A DNA stretch of 19,224 nucleotides from Mucilaginibacter sp. (GTDB taxonomy: Bacteria > Bacteroidota > Bacteroidia > Sphingobacteriales > Sphingobacteriaceae). Location: contig JAICXZ010000004.1 in NCBI GenBank assembly GCA_025934475.1, forward strand, positions 1-19,224, read 5' to 3'. Below are positions 1 to 8,700 of the stretch, piece by piece. The translations under genes were made by a program, and so were the position numbers. Position 1 is the first letter of the stretch. Every line of letters starts with the position of its first letter. The notes beneath the pieces are model-generated. The model ran no database searches and was not told the DNA's origin. It saw only the letters and a program-made list of their open reading frames with translations.

Positions 1-122
1 CCAATTATTTTTTTCATCAGGTAAATATACCCGATGCGCCTATTTCACAATAGTGGCAGCGGTTAAACTTTTTAAGATAAATTACTGCTTTATGTCAATT
101 TGGGCATTTTGGCCGAAGAGAT

Positions 123-359
123 TTAGAATTTCATCCTGCTATGAGATGTTGAACGCATATATTCTTCAAATTTCCTTTCGCCGAAACGTCTCGCAGCCTC
201 CTTTTTCAAGCGCCTGATCACAGACAAGGCAAACAATATCCATGCGGCCAACCCTACCCCCACAGCAAAAAGCCGAAGGGGATTTTCCAGGTTCAGTGCA
301 CCATAAACCGCAATGATCGAAATCAAACTGATGAAGGCGAGTTGGCTAAAGGTTTTCAT
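123..359 (-). CDS. small two-helix membrane protein, unknown function
   Basis: A 78-residue protein of unrecognised family. Two hydrophobic stretches (about residues 6-22 and 29-48) suggest a hairpin in the inner membrane. The C-terminal 30 residues are strongly basic (RRLKKEAARR) and should lie in the cytoplasm. The start codon is the only plausible ATG, and the gene is divergent from the GH9 gene with about 135 bp between their starts. The 122 bp downstream of its stop to the window edge show no gene or terminator. It has the size and layout of many small Bacteroidota membrane proteins, but no motif indicates a role. It is probably real because of its clean hydrophobicity pattern. Confidence 0.6.
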   Translation of the reverse strand: MKTFSQLAFISLISIIAVYGALNLENPLRLFAVGVGLAAWILFALSVIRRLKKEAARRFGERKFEEYMRSTSHSRMKF

Positions 360-495
360 ATGATAACAGACAATAAAACCACAAATTGGTTTATTTGATC
401 GACGGCTTTTTTATCGATTTTATCGCATTGCCGCACCATTGATCAGCAAGTTTGCCCATACCTTGTCGTATTTTTTATTTTTGAAAAGATTAAAT

Positions 496-2331
496 ATGCC
501 GATATACTTGAATCTTAAAAAGATCACACTATTGTGTGTGATGGCGGCGACATGGGCAAAGGCATCCGCAGCTGAGGATGCCACGGCCTGGATCCGGATC
601 AATCAACTAGGCTATGCGCCGCGTTCGGTTAAGGTGGCCGTATGGGTGTCCAAGTCAGAAACCCATCTTACTTCTTTCGAACTGGTGGATACCCGCACCT
701 CCAGGATCGTTTTTAAAGGTAAGGCAGGGAAAGATTTCGGAAGTTATGGACCGTTTAAGTCGGCGTACCGGCTAAACTTTAGCAAATACATGCTTCCCGG
801 GAGTTTTTATGTGAAAGCCGGGAGTGCGGTATCACCGGCATTTGAAATTACCCGTAATGCTTATCGTGGTTCAGGCGACTTTACCCTGCGATATCTCCGG
901 CAGCAAAGAAGCGGATTCAATCCTTTTTTAAATGATTCTTGTCATACCAAGGACGGATATATCATTTACGGCCCTGTTCCGGAAAAAACGCACATCGATG
1001 TTTCAGGTGGCTGGCATGATGCTACGGACTATCTGCAGTATGTAACGACATCGGCGAATGCTACCTACCATTTGCTCGCTGCTTATCGTGATTTTCCGGC
1101 TGTTTTTTCGGATAGCCACCTGGCGAATGGCAAAGAAGGTAAAAACAGAATACCCGATGTTATTGACGAAGGTACATGGGGTTTGGATTGGCTCCTGAAA
1201 ATGCACCCCAAGCCCGAATGGATGTTTAACCAATTGGCCGACGATCGCGATCATGCTGGTTTCCGCTTGCCCAATAAGGATTCTGTTGATTATGGTTATG
1301 GCAAGGGTAACGGCCGACCGGTCTACTTTCTGACCGGTAAACCACAGGGATTAGGAAAATATAAAAATCGGGCGACAGGTACGGCCTCAACGGCAGGAAA
1401 ATTTACCAGCGCATTTGCATTGGGCGCTGAAATTTACCACAAAAGGAATCAGGCTTTTGCCAGCCTATTGGAGCAAAAGGCTTTTACCGCTTATGCGTAT
1501 GGGCTAAAGAAACCTGGCGTTGCGCAAACTGCCCCAGATACGGCGCCGTATTTTTACGAGGAGGACAATTGGACAGATGACATGGAACTTGCGGCCGCTG
1601 CGTTGTATCAAATGACAAAAAACGGCCAGTATCTGAACCAGGCTATCAGCTACAGCAAGCAGGAACCAGTTACACCCTGGATGGGCGCTGATACCGCCAG
1701 GCATTATCAGTGGTATCCGTTTCATAATTTCGGGCACTATGAGATTGCCGAAGTTACCCAAGGCTCTCGAAGAGCGACACTTATCGGCTATTATAAGGAA
1801 GGCATTGAACGTGTGTGGCGTAAGGCATCGAAAAATGCATTTTACCGGGGAGTTCCTTTTATCTGGTGTTCCAATAACCTGACAGTTTCTTTCGCTATCC
1901 AATGTTACCTGTATCGCCAGCTAAGCGGCGACCGAACCTATGAGCCATTAGAGGCAGCTTGTTTCGACTGGCTTTTCGGTTGTAATCCCTGGGGCAAAAG
2001 TATGGTTTACGGACTGCCGGCGAACGGCGATACACCCCGGGATCCGCATTCTTCGCTATCGCACTTAAATCATTACCCGCTTGACGGTGCGCTGGTGGAT
2101 GGCCCTGTATATACTACCATCTTCAAATCTTTAAAAGGTCTTGAATTACACTCGCCGGATGCTTACCACGAATTTCAATCTGATCTGGCAGTTTATCATG
2201 ACGACTATGGCGACTACAGCACCAATGAACCTACGATGGACGGTACCGCTACCCTGGTGTATTTGCTTGCAGCAAAAGAAAATGAGGCGCTTGGTTCAAA
2301 ACACACCTCAATCCTTAAGAAAAGGAATTGA
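496..2331 (+). CDS. exported GH9 endoglucanase-type glycoside hydrolase with N-terminal Ig-like domain
   Basis: Predicted inverting beta-1,4-glucanase of family GH9, acting outside the cytoplasm on cellulose, xyloglucan or mixed-linkage glucan. The start is placed at the ATG at 496, not the earlier in-frame ATG at 439, because it gives a normal signal peptide (KK, hydrophobic core, cleavage near ASAAED around residue 26). Residues about 30-118 form the CelD_N Ig-like domain (starting IRINQLGYAP). The (alpha/alpha)6 catalytic domain follows. GGWHDATDY supplies Asp175 and Asp178, matching the catalytic base pair of GH9, and NEPTMDGTATLVY near the C-terminus supplies the general acid Glu578. CNPWGKSMVYG and PHSSLSH match the conserved GNP and PHHR regions, the latter altered. 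There is no carbohydrate-binding or secretion-sorting domain at the C-terminus, so it may be periplasmic. The gene stands alone, convergent with the redox group. Substrate cannot be decided from sequence. Confidence 0.88.
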   Translation: MPIYLNLKKITLLCVMAATWAKASAAEDATAWIRINQLGYAPRSVKVAVWVSKSETHLTSFELVDTRTSRIVFKGKAGKDFGSYGPFKSAYRLNFSKYMLPGSFYVKAGSAVSPAFEITRNAYRGSGDFTLRYLRQQRSGFNPFLNDSCHTKDGYIIYGPVPEKTHIDVSGGWHDATDYLQYVTTSANATYHLLAAYRDFPAVFSDSHLANGKEGKNRIPDVIDEGTWGLDWLLKMHPKPEWMFNQLADDRDHAGFRLPNKDSVDYGYGKGNGRPVYFLTGKPQGLGKYKNRATGTASTAGKFTSAFALGAEIYHKRNQAFASLLEQKAFTAYAYGLKKPGVAQTAPDTAPYFYEEDNWTDDMELAAAALYQMTKNGQYLNQAISYSKQEPVTPWMGADTARHYQWYPFHNFGHYEIAEVTQGSRRATLIGYYKEGIERVWRKASKNAFYRGVPFIWCSNNLTVSFAIQCYLYRQLSGDRTYEPLEAACFDWLFGCNPWGKSMVYGLPANGDTPRDPHSSLSHLNHYPLDGALVDGPVYTTIFKSLKGLELHSPDAYHEFQSDLAVYHDDYGDYSTNEPTMDGTATLVYLLAAKENEALGSKHTSILKKRN

Positions 2332-2369
2332 AGCTTGTTATGACGGCGCATTTTGCCAATTACAATCCT

Positions 2370-2648
2370 CTATTGCCCGTTCGCAGCAGCAAATTGCTTA
2401 ATATCCTCTTTGTTGAATGTTATCAGTTCGATGATATTTGCATGTCGACGAAGGAATGGCGGAACCGTTTGCATGGCTTCTTCCTTGTTATCAAACTCGC
2501 TGATGAAATAGGATTTATGAACGCCCGACTTGCAGCCCCAGTAAGCATGTGAAAGCAGGTGTGAGCCGGACTCTACAAACAATTTGATCACGTGCTGGCA
2601 TTCAACCGTATCTTCCGAATGTGGGATCTCTATTAAGTAAGTTGTCAT
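2370..2648 (-). CDS. 92-residue His/Cys-containing protein, unknown function (ferredoxin-like fold suspected)
   Basis: Function not recognised. The pattern of an N-terminal strand (MTTYLIEI), a helix, a strand (KSYFISEF), an amphipathic helix after DNKEEA and a final strand (IIELITF) resembles single-domain alpha/beta ferredoxin-like proteins. The centre holds a striking cluster, SHLLSHAYWGCKSGVHKSYF, giving His30, His34, Cys39 and His44, which could bind a metal or heme; this is inference. It has no signal peptide. It is the last gene of the minus-strand redox group, 42 bp after the FAD oxidoreductase, so a redox or sensing role beside that enzyme is likely. Its stop lies 38 bp from the convergent GH9 stop. 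No terminator was seen in that gap. Confidence 0.7.
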   Translation of the reverse strand: MTTYLIEIPHSEDTVECQHVIKLFVESGSHLLSHAYWGCKSGVHKSYFISEFDNKEEAMQTVPPFLRRHANIIELITFNKEDIKQFAAANGQ

Positions 2649-2690
2649 TTCTTTAAGTTTAATAGGTGAAACAATAAATGGGATCGTATG

Positions 2691-3821
2691 CTACCGGCCA
2701 AACCATCTGGCTTTCCGGCTTGAGCCAAAATATTCTTTATCGATAGTTAGTGCCTCGGAGGCATCATGGTGGATGCCAAACGGTTTGGGCCCCGAGAAGA
2801 AATCGACATCGACCCTGGCAACCTGGCCTTTGCCAAACTCAATATAGCACGAGCCTACTCCGGTGTAGCCTTTCTCGTTTTGCTGTCCTTTATAGCTTGC
2901 AATGATGGATGCCGCTGCAATTTTTGCAGCGCCTTCAGCAAACACACCGGCTTTGGGAGTACCAACACTGGTCACATCGCCAATCGCATAAACATTGGGA
3001 AACCGTGTAAGCAGGTTTTGCCTGTCGACCGGTATCCATCCGTCAACGGCCAGGCCGCTTTGTAGTACCACATCGGGTGCAACATGTTTCGGAATACCGA
3101 GGAACAGGTCGAATGGCATTTCCGTGCCGTCATCGAGGATAGCCTTATTTGCACTTAACGAAGCGACTTTATGCTGTGGGATGAATTGAATACCCCGCTC
3201 CTCAAATGCTTTAAACAAGGCTTTAGATGAGTCGGGCGAGGGTGGAATAGGCGAGCCAAACGGCATCACAATACTTATGGTACAGGCGTCGCGTGTTCCT
3301 GCTGTAGCCAGGTAATCATGTAGCATCAGCGCGGCTTCGCTGGGTGCAGGCGGGCATTTGAATGGCGCTCCGCAAACGCCTACAATAGCATGGCCCTTTT
3401 TGAAATTCGGAATAACATCCCTCAACTTTTCGGCTCCTTCGAAGGTATAGTATTCGTTGCCATGCTCGGTCAGACCGGGGGTAGCACCGTGGTTATAATT
3501 GGCGCCAAGCGCCACAACCAACACATCAGCTTCATGAGTTCCGCTTTGTGTGGTAACGGTCCTCGTTTCGGGATCAATTGCAGTGATCGTCTCTTTGCAA
3601 AACCGAACACCCGGCTTTACAATACTGCTATAAGGAATTTTGACCGAGTCCGCCGGCTTGTGTCCAAACATGACGTCCAGCTTTGAAAAACCGAAGTAAA
3701 AAGAGTCATGCTGATCTATCAGGGTAAGATTAAGGTTATCGCCAATGGCTTCGGAAAGCATGGAGGTAAGCTCCAGTCCGCCGAAACCGGCGCCCAGCAC
3801 TACTACGCGCAATTTTTTCAT
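2691..3821 (-). CDS. FAD/NAD(P)-dependent oxidoreductase of the sulfide:quinone reductase / FccB type
   Basis: A 376-residue flavoprotein. The N-terminus VVVLGAGFGG (Gly10, Gly12, Gly15) is the FAD-binding Rossmann loop, followed by the acidic end of strand two (LIDQHD). NVYAIGDVTS (about 278-285) is the second FAD motif of pyridine nucleotide-disulfide oxidoreductases. Two cysteines match the redox pair of sulfide:quinone reductases and flavocytochrome c sulfide dehydrogenase: Cys156 in CGAPFKCPPAPSE and Cys325 in VGSCYIEFG; Cys150 is an extra one. This points to oxidation of sulfide or a related thiol, with electrons to quinone or another carrier, but NADH dehydrogenase-like activity is possible. 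The ATG at 3821 was chosen because the frame further upstream reads through the heptamer repeat element and encodes no conserved sequence. It follows the peroxiredoxin gene, separated only by that element. Confidence 0.82.
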   Translation of the reverse strand: MKKLRVVVLGAGFGGLELTSMLSEAIGDNLNLTLIDQHDSFYFGFSKLDVMFGHKPADSVKIPYSSIVKPGVRFCKETITAIDPETRTVTTQSGTHEADVLVVALGANYNHGATPGLTEHGNEYYTFEGAEKLRDVIPNFKKGHAIVGVCGAPFKCPPAPSEAALMLHDYLATAGTRDACTISIVMPFGSPIPPSPDSSKALFKAFEERGIQFIPQHKVASLSANKAILDDGTEMPFDLFLGIPKHVAPDVVLQSGLAVDGWIPVDRQNLLTRFPNVYAIGDVTSVGTPKAGVFAEGAAKIAAASIIASYKGQQNEKGYTGVGSCYIEFGKGQVARVDVDFFSGPKPFGIHHDASEALTIDKEYFGSSRKARWFGR

Positions 3822-3944
3822 CTTGTTGTGAGATGTGAGATATGAGATGTGAGATATGAGATATGAGATTAAGATTAGGATCAATAACGTACTGTTTGTA
3901 GTCAGCTGCGCAACTATCTCATATCTCACATCTCATATCTAAAA
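3822..3944. repeat. heptamer-built inverted repeat element A, filling the peroxiredoxin-oxidoreductase gap
   Basis: The left part (3829-3869) is a run of 7-bp units GAGATRT. The right part (3915-3940) is the same array on the opposite strand. Bases 3838-3863 and 3915-3940 are perfect 26-bp inverted repeats around a 51-bp centre. The element takes up essentially the whole space between the peroxiredoxin stop (3945) and the oxidoreductase start (3821). A transcript covering both genes would fold into a long hairpin just before the second start codon. The same design recurs at 9279-9391. Confidence 0.9.
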
Positions 3945-4625
3945 TTAATTCATCACGGTCTCTTGGGTGCCTGGCTGTGCTACGTAGCGCAGGTAAGGTT
4001 TAACCACCTTCACACCGGCCGGATATTTCGCATTAGCGTCTTCCATTGACAATGCTGCAGGGATAATCACGTCGTCGCCCATCTTCCAGTTAACCGGGGT
4101 TGAGACGGTATAGGCAGCGGTAAGCTGCATTGAGTCCAGCACGCGCAATATCTCGTCGAAGTTACGGCCGGTTGACATTGGATAGGTCAGGTGCAGTTTT
4201 ACTTTTTTGTCGGGGCCAATAACAAATACAGTACGTACGGTTTGATTGGTAACCGGAGTTCTGCCTTCTGAAGTGCCGGGTTCTTCGGCGGGCAGCATGT
4301 CGTACAACTTGGCAATGGCCAGGGTGGGGTCGCCGATCATGGGATAAGGAACCGGCATTCCCTGTACGTCTTCGATGTCTTTTTCCCAGCGCAAATGGCT
4401 CTCAACAGGGTCTACACTGAGGCCGATGATCTTGCAGTTTCTCTTTTCGAACTCGGGCGCCATTTTTGCCATATAACCCAGCTCAGTGGTGCAAACGGGC
4501 GTAAAATCTTTTGGGTGGGAGAAAAGTACTGCCCAGCCGTTACCAATCCAATCGTGAAAATTGATGGGGCCTTTGGTTGTTTCGGCTTGAAAATCTGGTG
4601 CGATATCGCCTAATCTGATGCTCAT
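3945..4625 (-). CDS. 1-Cys peroxiredoxin (Prx6-type)
   Basis: A 226-residue thiol peroxidase that reduces hydrogen peroxide, organic peroxides or peroxynitrite in the cytoplasm. SHPKDFTPVCTTE contains the peroxidatic Cys45 with Thr42 and Pro43, and Arg131 in NQTVRTVFVIGP is the expected active-site arginine. The long C-terminal arm (residues about 170-226, with TPVNWKMGDDVIIP) is the dimerisation domain of the Prx6/AhpE-like group. The only other cysteine is Cys64, which is not in a known resolving position, so an external thiol must complete the cycle. The start at 4625 begins MSIRLGDIAPDF, where the family begins; an in-frame ATG at 4709 would run through the zinc-ribbon gene in another frame and is rejected. 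The next gene is the FAD oxidoreductase, suggesting a shared oxidative or sulfur stress role. Confidence 0.92.
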   Translation of the reverse strand: MSIRLGDIAPDFQAETTKGPINFHDWIGNGWAVLFSHPKDFTPVCTTELGYMAKMAPEFEKRNCKIIGLSVDPVESHLRWEKDIEDVQGMPVPYPMIGDPTLAIAKLYDMLPAEEPGTSEGRTPVTNQTVRTVFVIGPDKKVKLHLTYPMSTGRNFDEILRVLDSMQLTAAYTVSTPVNWKMGDDVIIPAALSMEDANAKYPAGVKVVKPYLRYVAQPGTQETVMN

Positions 4626-4672
4626 GACATTTAAGTTTTTAATTGTTGATAAATGATATTGATGTTTTTTCG

Positions 4673-4869
4673 CTATAGTAAGATGTGCCGTTTGCCACAC
4701 TTCTCGCATTCATAAACCTGGGGTCTCCTGGTTCCGAATGAGATCAGTGTTATCAGCCGACTCATCAATGTTTTTTTTTTGAATCAACTAAATTGCCGCC
4801 ACATGCTGTGCAGCGTATCCCTATCACAGTTCGTTTAATAATGATCTTATCTAAATCCATCAGTGCCAT
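4673..4869 (-). pseudogene. small zinc-ribbon protein gene split by a frameshift at an A10 tract
   Basis: Reading the minus strand from ATG 4869 (or 4860) gives MALMDLDKIIIKRTVIGIR, then CTACGGNLVDSKKK, then a stop at 4765-4767 just after ten consecutive A (4771-4780). In a second frame the sequence continues MSRLITLISFGTRRPQV, then YECEKCGKRHILL and a stop at 4673-4675. Joined, the halves form one protein of about 65 residues with CxxC near the start and CxxC near the end, the classic layout of a four-cysteine zinc ribbon. Neither half has both metal-binding knuckles. One extra A, or two fewer, restores the frame. It may be a real pseudogene, a sequencing error in the homopolymer, or a gene expressed through slippage on A10. 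No Shine-Dalgarno is visible. It fills most of an otherwise gene-free stretch of about 340 bp upstream of the peroxiredoxin. Confidence 0.62.
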
Positions 4870-4944
4870 AACGGGAATGAAATTGCATATGGATAGAAAT
4901 ATTCCGAAATAAAAGGGACAAACGCACCCTGTTAGGGACAAATG

Positions 4945-4979
4945 AAAGGAAGTTTGTGAAGAATGATCAAACTTCCTTT
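4945..4979 (-). terminator. 12-bp hairpin overlapping the end of the LytTR regulator gene
   Basis: AAAGGAAGTTTG (4945-4956) and CAAACTTCCTTT (4968-4979) are perfect 12-bp inverted repeats with an 11-nt loop. On the minus strand the hairpin includes the last codons and stop of the response regulator and is followed by only a weakly T-rich tail, so it may be a terminator or an mRNA 3' end stabiliser. Confidence 0.5.
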
Positions 4980-5707
4980 ATTCCTAAAGCTTTGAACAGC
5001 TCATCTTTATACGATTTACCTACAGGGATTTTGACACCGTTAACGGATACCTCGGTAGGGAAAACATCGTCGATCATGCTGATGTTTACAGAATAGCTGC
5101 GATGAATACGCATGAATCTTTGCATGTCCAATTGCTCAATAAAATCATTAAGCGTCGACCGCACCATCACCTTCTTTTGCGACTTGAGGTGCAGCGTCAC
5201 ATAGTTGGCATCACTCTCCAGGTAAAGCAGATCGTTAAAAAATATCTTTCGGAAAACATAGCCGTCCCTTACAAACATAAACTCCTTTGCCGGGTGGATA
5301 ACCGGCGGTTCAGCTTTTGCTGCTGTACGGCTTCCGGTAAAGTTGCTAAAAGCAATTTCGACGGCAGCGTACAGTTCTTCCTTGGTAAATGGCTTAACGA
5401 TATAAGCATGCGGCTTTACCTTTTTTGCGCGATCAATCGTTTCACCGTCACTATTGGCGGTCAGGAAAATAAAAGGTATCTGGTATAATTCATTCAGCTT
5501 TTCAGCAACATCTATCCCGTCTTTTTTACCGGAAAGTTGAATGTCCAATAACAACAGATCGGGCCGCTCCTGCTCCAGCATTTCTATAGCCTCTGTATAG
5601 CTTATCGCAGGTCCGCAATGACCATAACCCAGTTCGTTAAGTGTATTCAAAATGGTCCGGCCTATCACCAGTTCATCTTCAACGATACCTATTTTTAAAA
5701 CGCTCAT
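4967..5707 (-). CDS. two-component response regulator, REC-LytTR
   Basis: A 246-residue cytoplasmic DNA-binding regulator. The receiver domain (residues 1-120) shows the acidic pair Glu10/Asp11, phospho-acceptor Asp55 in LLLLDIQLSG, Thr83 in FIFLTAN and Lys105 in YIVKPF. A linker follows, then the LytTR domain (about 143-243) with VFRKIFFNDLLYLES and MRIHRSYSVN, typical of this family, which binds direct repeats in promoters. It starts 6 bp after the stop of the propeller sensor kinase, so the two are co-transcribed and almost certainly partners. Its targets cannot be read here; candidates include its own operon and the divergent 89-residue gene. A hairpin overlaps its stop codon. Confidence 0.95.
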   Translation of the reverse strand: MSVLKIGIVEDELVIGRTILNTLNELGYGHCGPAISYTEAIEMLEQERPDLLLLDIQLSGKKDGIDVAEKLNELYQIPFIFLTANSDGETIDRAKKVKPHAYIVKPFTKEELYAAVEIAFSNFTGSRTAAKAEPPVIHPAKEFMFVRDGYVFRKIFFNDLLYLESDANYVTLHLKSQKKVMVRSTLNDFIEQLDMQRFMRIHRSYSVNISMIDDVFPTEVSVNGVKIPVGKSYKDELFKALGIKEV

Positions 5708-5713
5708 GGGTTC

Positions 5714-8700
5714 TTAGTCTTCTTTTTTGCGCAGGTCGCGGTTAGTAAAATTAATGATAAATGAGGCACCGTCGTTATACTCATATTTCACTTTGCCGCC
5801 GATCTGCCGGCTCAGGTCGTAGATCAATTGCATGCCCAGCGTAGTGGCACGGGTTAAGTCAAAATCAGGGGGCAAACCAGGGCCATTGTCGGCATATTTT
5901 AATTGGTATTTACCATCCGTAATGGTGCCTATTTCGAGGTTTATTTCCCCGGCGACTGCATTGTTGAATGCGTATTTGAATGAATTGGTTAGCAACTCAT
6001 TCATAATCAAACCCAGCGGAACAGCAGAATCAATATCGAGGTATAAAACGGGGACTTCAACATTCATCGCGATCCTATTCTGCTTTTTATAAACACTTTC
6101 TACCTGCCGGCACAGATCATTTACAAAACGTTTCAATTCGATACCGCTCAGGTTTTCGAACTGGTAAAGGTTTTGATGTATCAGTGCAATACTCCTCACC
6201 CGGTCACGCCCTTCCATCAATGCATCTTTTGCGGCCTCATCGGCAACTGTATTGCTTTGCAGCTCGAGCAGCCCCGAAATAACCTGCAAATTGTTCTTAA
6301 CGCGATGATGTATCTCCCTCATCAGCATATCTTTTTCGGAAAGCAATCCCGCTTGTTCCGACAGTGATTGTTTTAACTGGGCGGTCCGTTCGCTTACTGT
6401 CTGCTCCAGCCGAACCTTTTCCTCCGCTAGCTGTTTAGTTCTCCATTTGATGATCCTGTAAACCGTGGTTATAAGCGCTAAAGCAAGCAACACAATAAAC
6501 CACCATCTGAGATAAAATGGCTTTAAAACGGTGAGCGGAATGGCTAATTCGCTTTTACTCCAGGCCCCTTCCCTGTTTTGAGCCTTCACATGCAGCGTGA
6601 ACTTACCATAAGGCAAACCACTGATGCGAATAGAGTTCTCGTTGATATAGTTCCAATCCTTGTCCACACCATCGATTTTGTAGGCATAATGGTGTACTTC
6701 ATCTTTGGCAAAATCGAGCAGTTGAAACTCCAGCGTAAAAAAACGATCGGTAGGCGCCAGGGTGATTTGGGAAGTGTTTAACAAGTCAGTTGTTTCATTA
6801 ACAAGTTGATTTTGTGATCCCACAAACTGATTCAACCCAATAACACGTAAAGGAACATTTAGTGCACCGGCGTCCGTCGCGAAATCTTTTGGATTAAATC
6901 CGATGATCCCGTCCAAACCCCCAAAATACAGCTGGCCGTCTGCCGCTTTAAAAGAGGAGGTCCGGTTAAATTCGTTGTTGGTGATACCATCGGTAGTGGT
7001 GTAGGTATTTACAGCGAATGTCTTTTTATTGAAACGAATCAGGCCGTAATCAGAACTGATCCAAAGATTGCCAAACTCGTCGGGTTCAATGCGATAGAGT
7101 ACATCCGATGGTAACCCTCCGGCTATGTTAAACTGCTGAAGCGCATTCTTTTTCCTGTCCCACCGATACAGCCCCTCCCCATTTGTCGCCAGCCAAAAAA
7201 CACCATCGGTATCCACGAAAGCATCCTGTAAACTTAGCTGCTGGATGGCCATTGACCTTTCTTTATCAATTATCCATTTTCCCTCAGCATCACGCGCAAT
7301 TTTATACAAGCCATTCTCGGCAACTGCCCATATTGTTCCCGTTGCATCTTTAAAAATACGGTACACAAAGTTCGCCTCTGCCGTGCTTTGTGAATAAGTT
7401 GGGGAAGTAAATTTTTTAGTATTAGAGTTGAAGACCGTAAATCCATTCGTCCGTCCCATCAGCAGCAAACTGTCGTTCGCAGAAAACAGCGACCAAATCT
7501 CATTCTGTTGGCCATCCGGATATTGGATAATTGAATTCTTCAAATCATCGTACTCACTAAGGCCATAGCCGCCACAATACAGTGAACCATTATGTTTAAT
7601 GAGGGCATACCGATACTGGTAATCGGCGGCACTTTGCATCTGATCACCCCGTTGCTCGAAGATATGCATCCATATATTGGCTACCACTTTACCGGTACCA
7701 TCAGCATAAATACCGCGGGCCTGGTTGTTAGTTTCGACAGACTGCTGCCTGGTGGTAAAGTACTGCCTGAACCTGTTCTTCTCCACTTTCAATTGTAATA
7801 CGCCAAGCGAGGTGCAAACCCAAAGCCTGCCGAAATTGTCTGGAAAAACCTGGTAAACAAATAAGTTCTCAAAAGTCTTGATTTCCGATTTGGACACAAG
7901 TTTCAAAAAGGCATTCTCGCTCCATAGATATAGCCCAATGTTATTAATATCCAGGATGCTGCAAGACCCATCAGCCGAACCTACCGCCTGGTACCAATAT
8001 CTTCCCTGCACACTGTCTACGCTCGGCAGCTTCACATCGGCGGGGACAAAATCCCCCGTATGGCTCTTTAACAAACCGACTTTAAACGCATTGACATCAG
8101 CGAGCGTATTATAAGTGATGAGCAGATCGTTCTGGCTATTGAAACCCAAAGGCAACTCCCTTGCCAGATCCTTTGGTTTGAACGCCAGCATTGTATCATC
8201 AGCAATTAAATACTGGGTTGACCGGTTCATCCTCAGCAACGCTTTTCCTTTGGCAAAAAAGCAGATTGGCCCTGTGCGGCGATAATCCAGGGATGGGTCC
8301 AAGGCAGCACCCTCTTTCCAGTCCTTCATTTGGTACCGCAGCTTAAACCCATGCTTTGAAGAGTACTTCCAAAGCCGGAAAGGATGTGCAGTTAGGATAT
8401 TAACCTGATCGGTACCATCATTGGAAATCCAGTAAACATCCTGCTCTTTGAACGGCAGGTTCGGAAATGCGGCGGTAAGCGTTTTCACCTCCTGCGTCAC
8501 AGCGTTCATCACATCCACTTTTCCATTGGTTGTAAGCTGAAAGCCTGTGCTGCCGTATTCGATAAATAGGTTATTGGCGTCGTCTTTAGCCAGTTGTACC
8601 ACCTTATTATCCTGCAGATGATTGCGCTGACGGGTAAAGAGGAGACAGTTTTTACCGTCATAACGATTCAAGCCATTCCGCGTGCCAAACCACATAAAGC

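Noticed and set aside
521..545. Palindrome ATCACAC...GTGTGAT early in the GH9 gene
   Set aside because: It lies inside the signal peptide coding region, downstream of the start; most likely chance from codon use.
3822..3929. N-terminal extension of the FAD oxidoreductase to an ATG at 3929
   Set aside because: The added 36 residues are translated heptamer repeat (SYLISHISYLTSH type), and the family's FAD motif begins right after the ATG at 3821.
3829..3942. CRISPR array suggested by regularly repeated short units
   Set aside because: The units are 7 bp and directly adjacent, with no spacers and no cas genes nearby.
4626..4709. N-terminal extension of the peroxiredoxin to an ATG at 4709
   Set aside because: Peroxiredoxins of this group begin at MSIRLGDIAPDF, and the upstream stretch is the zinc-ribbon coding sequence read in another frame.
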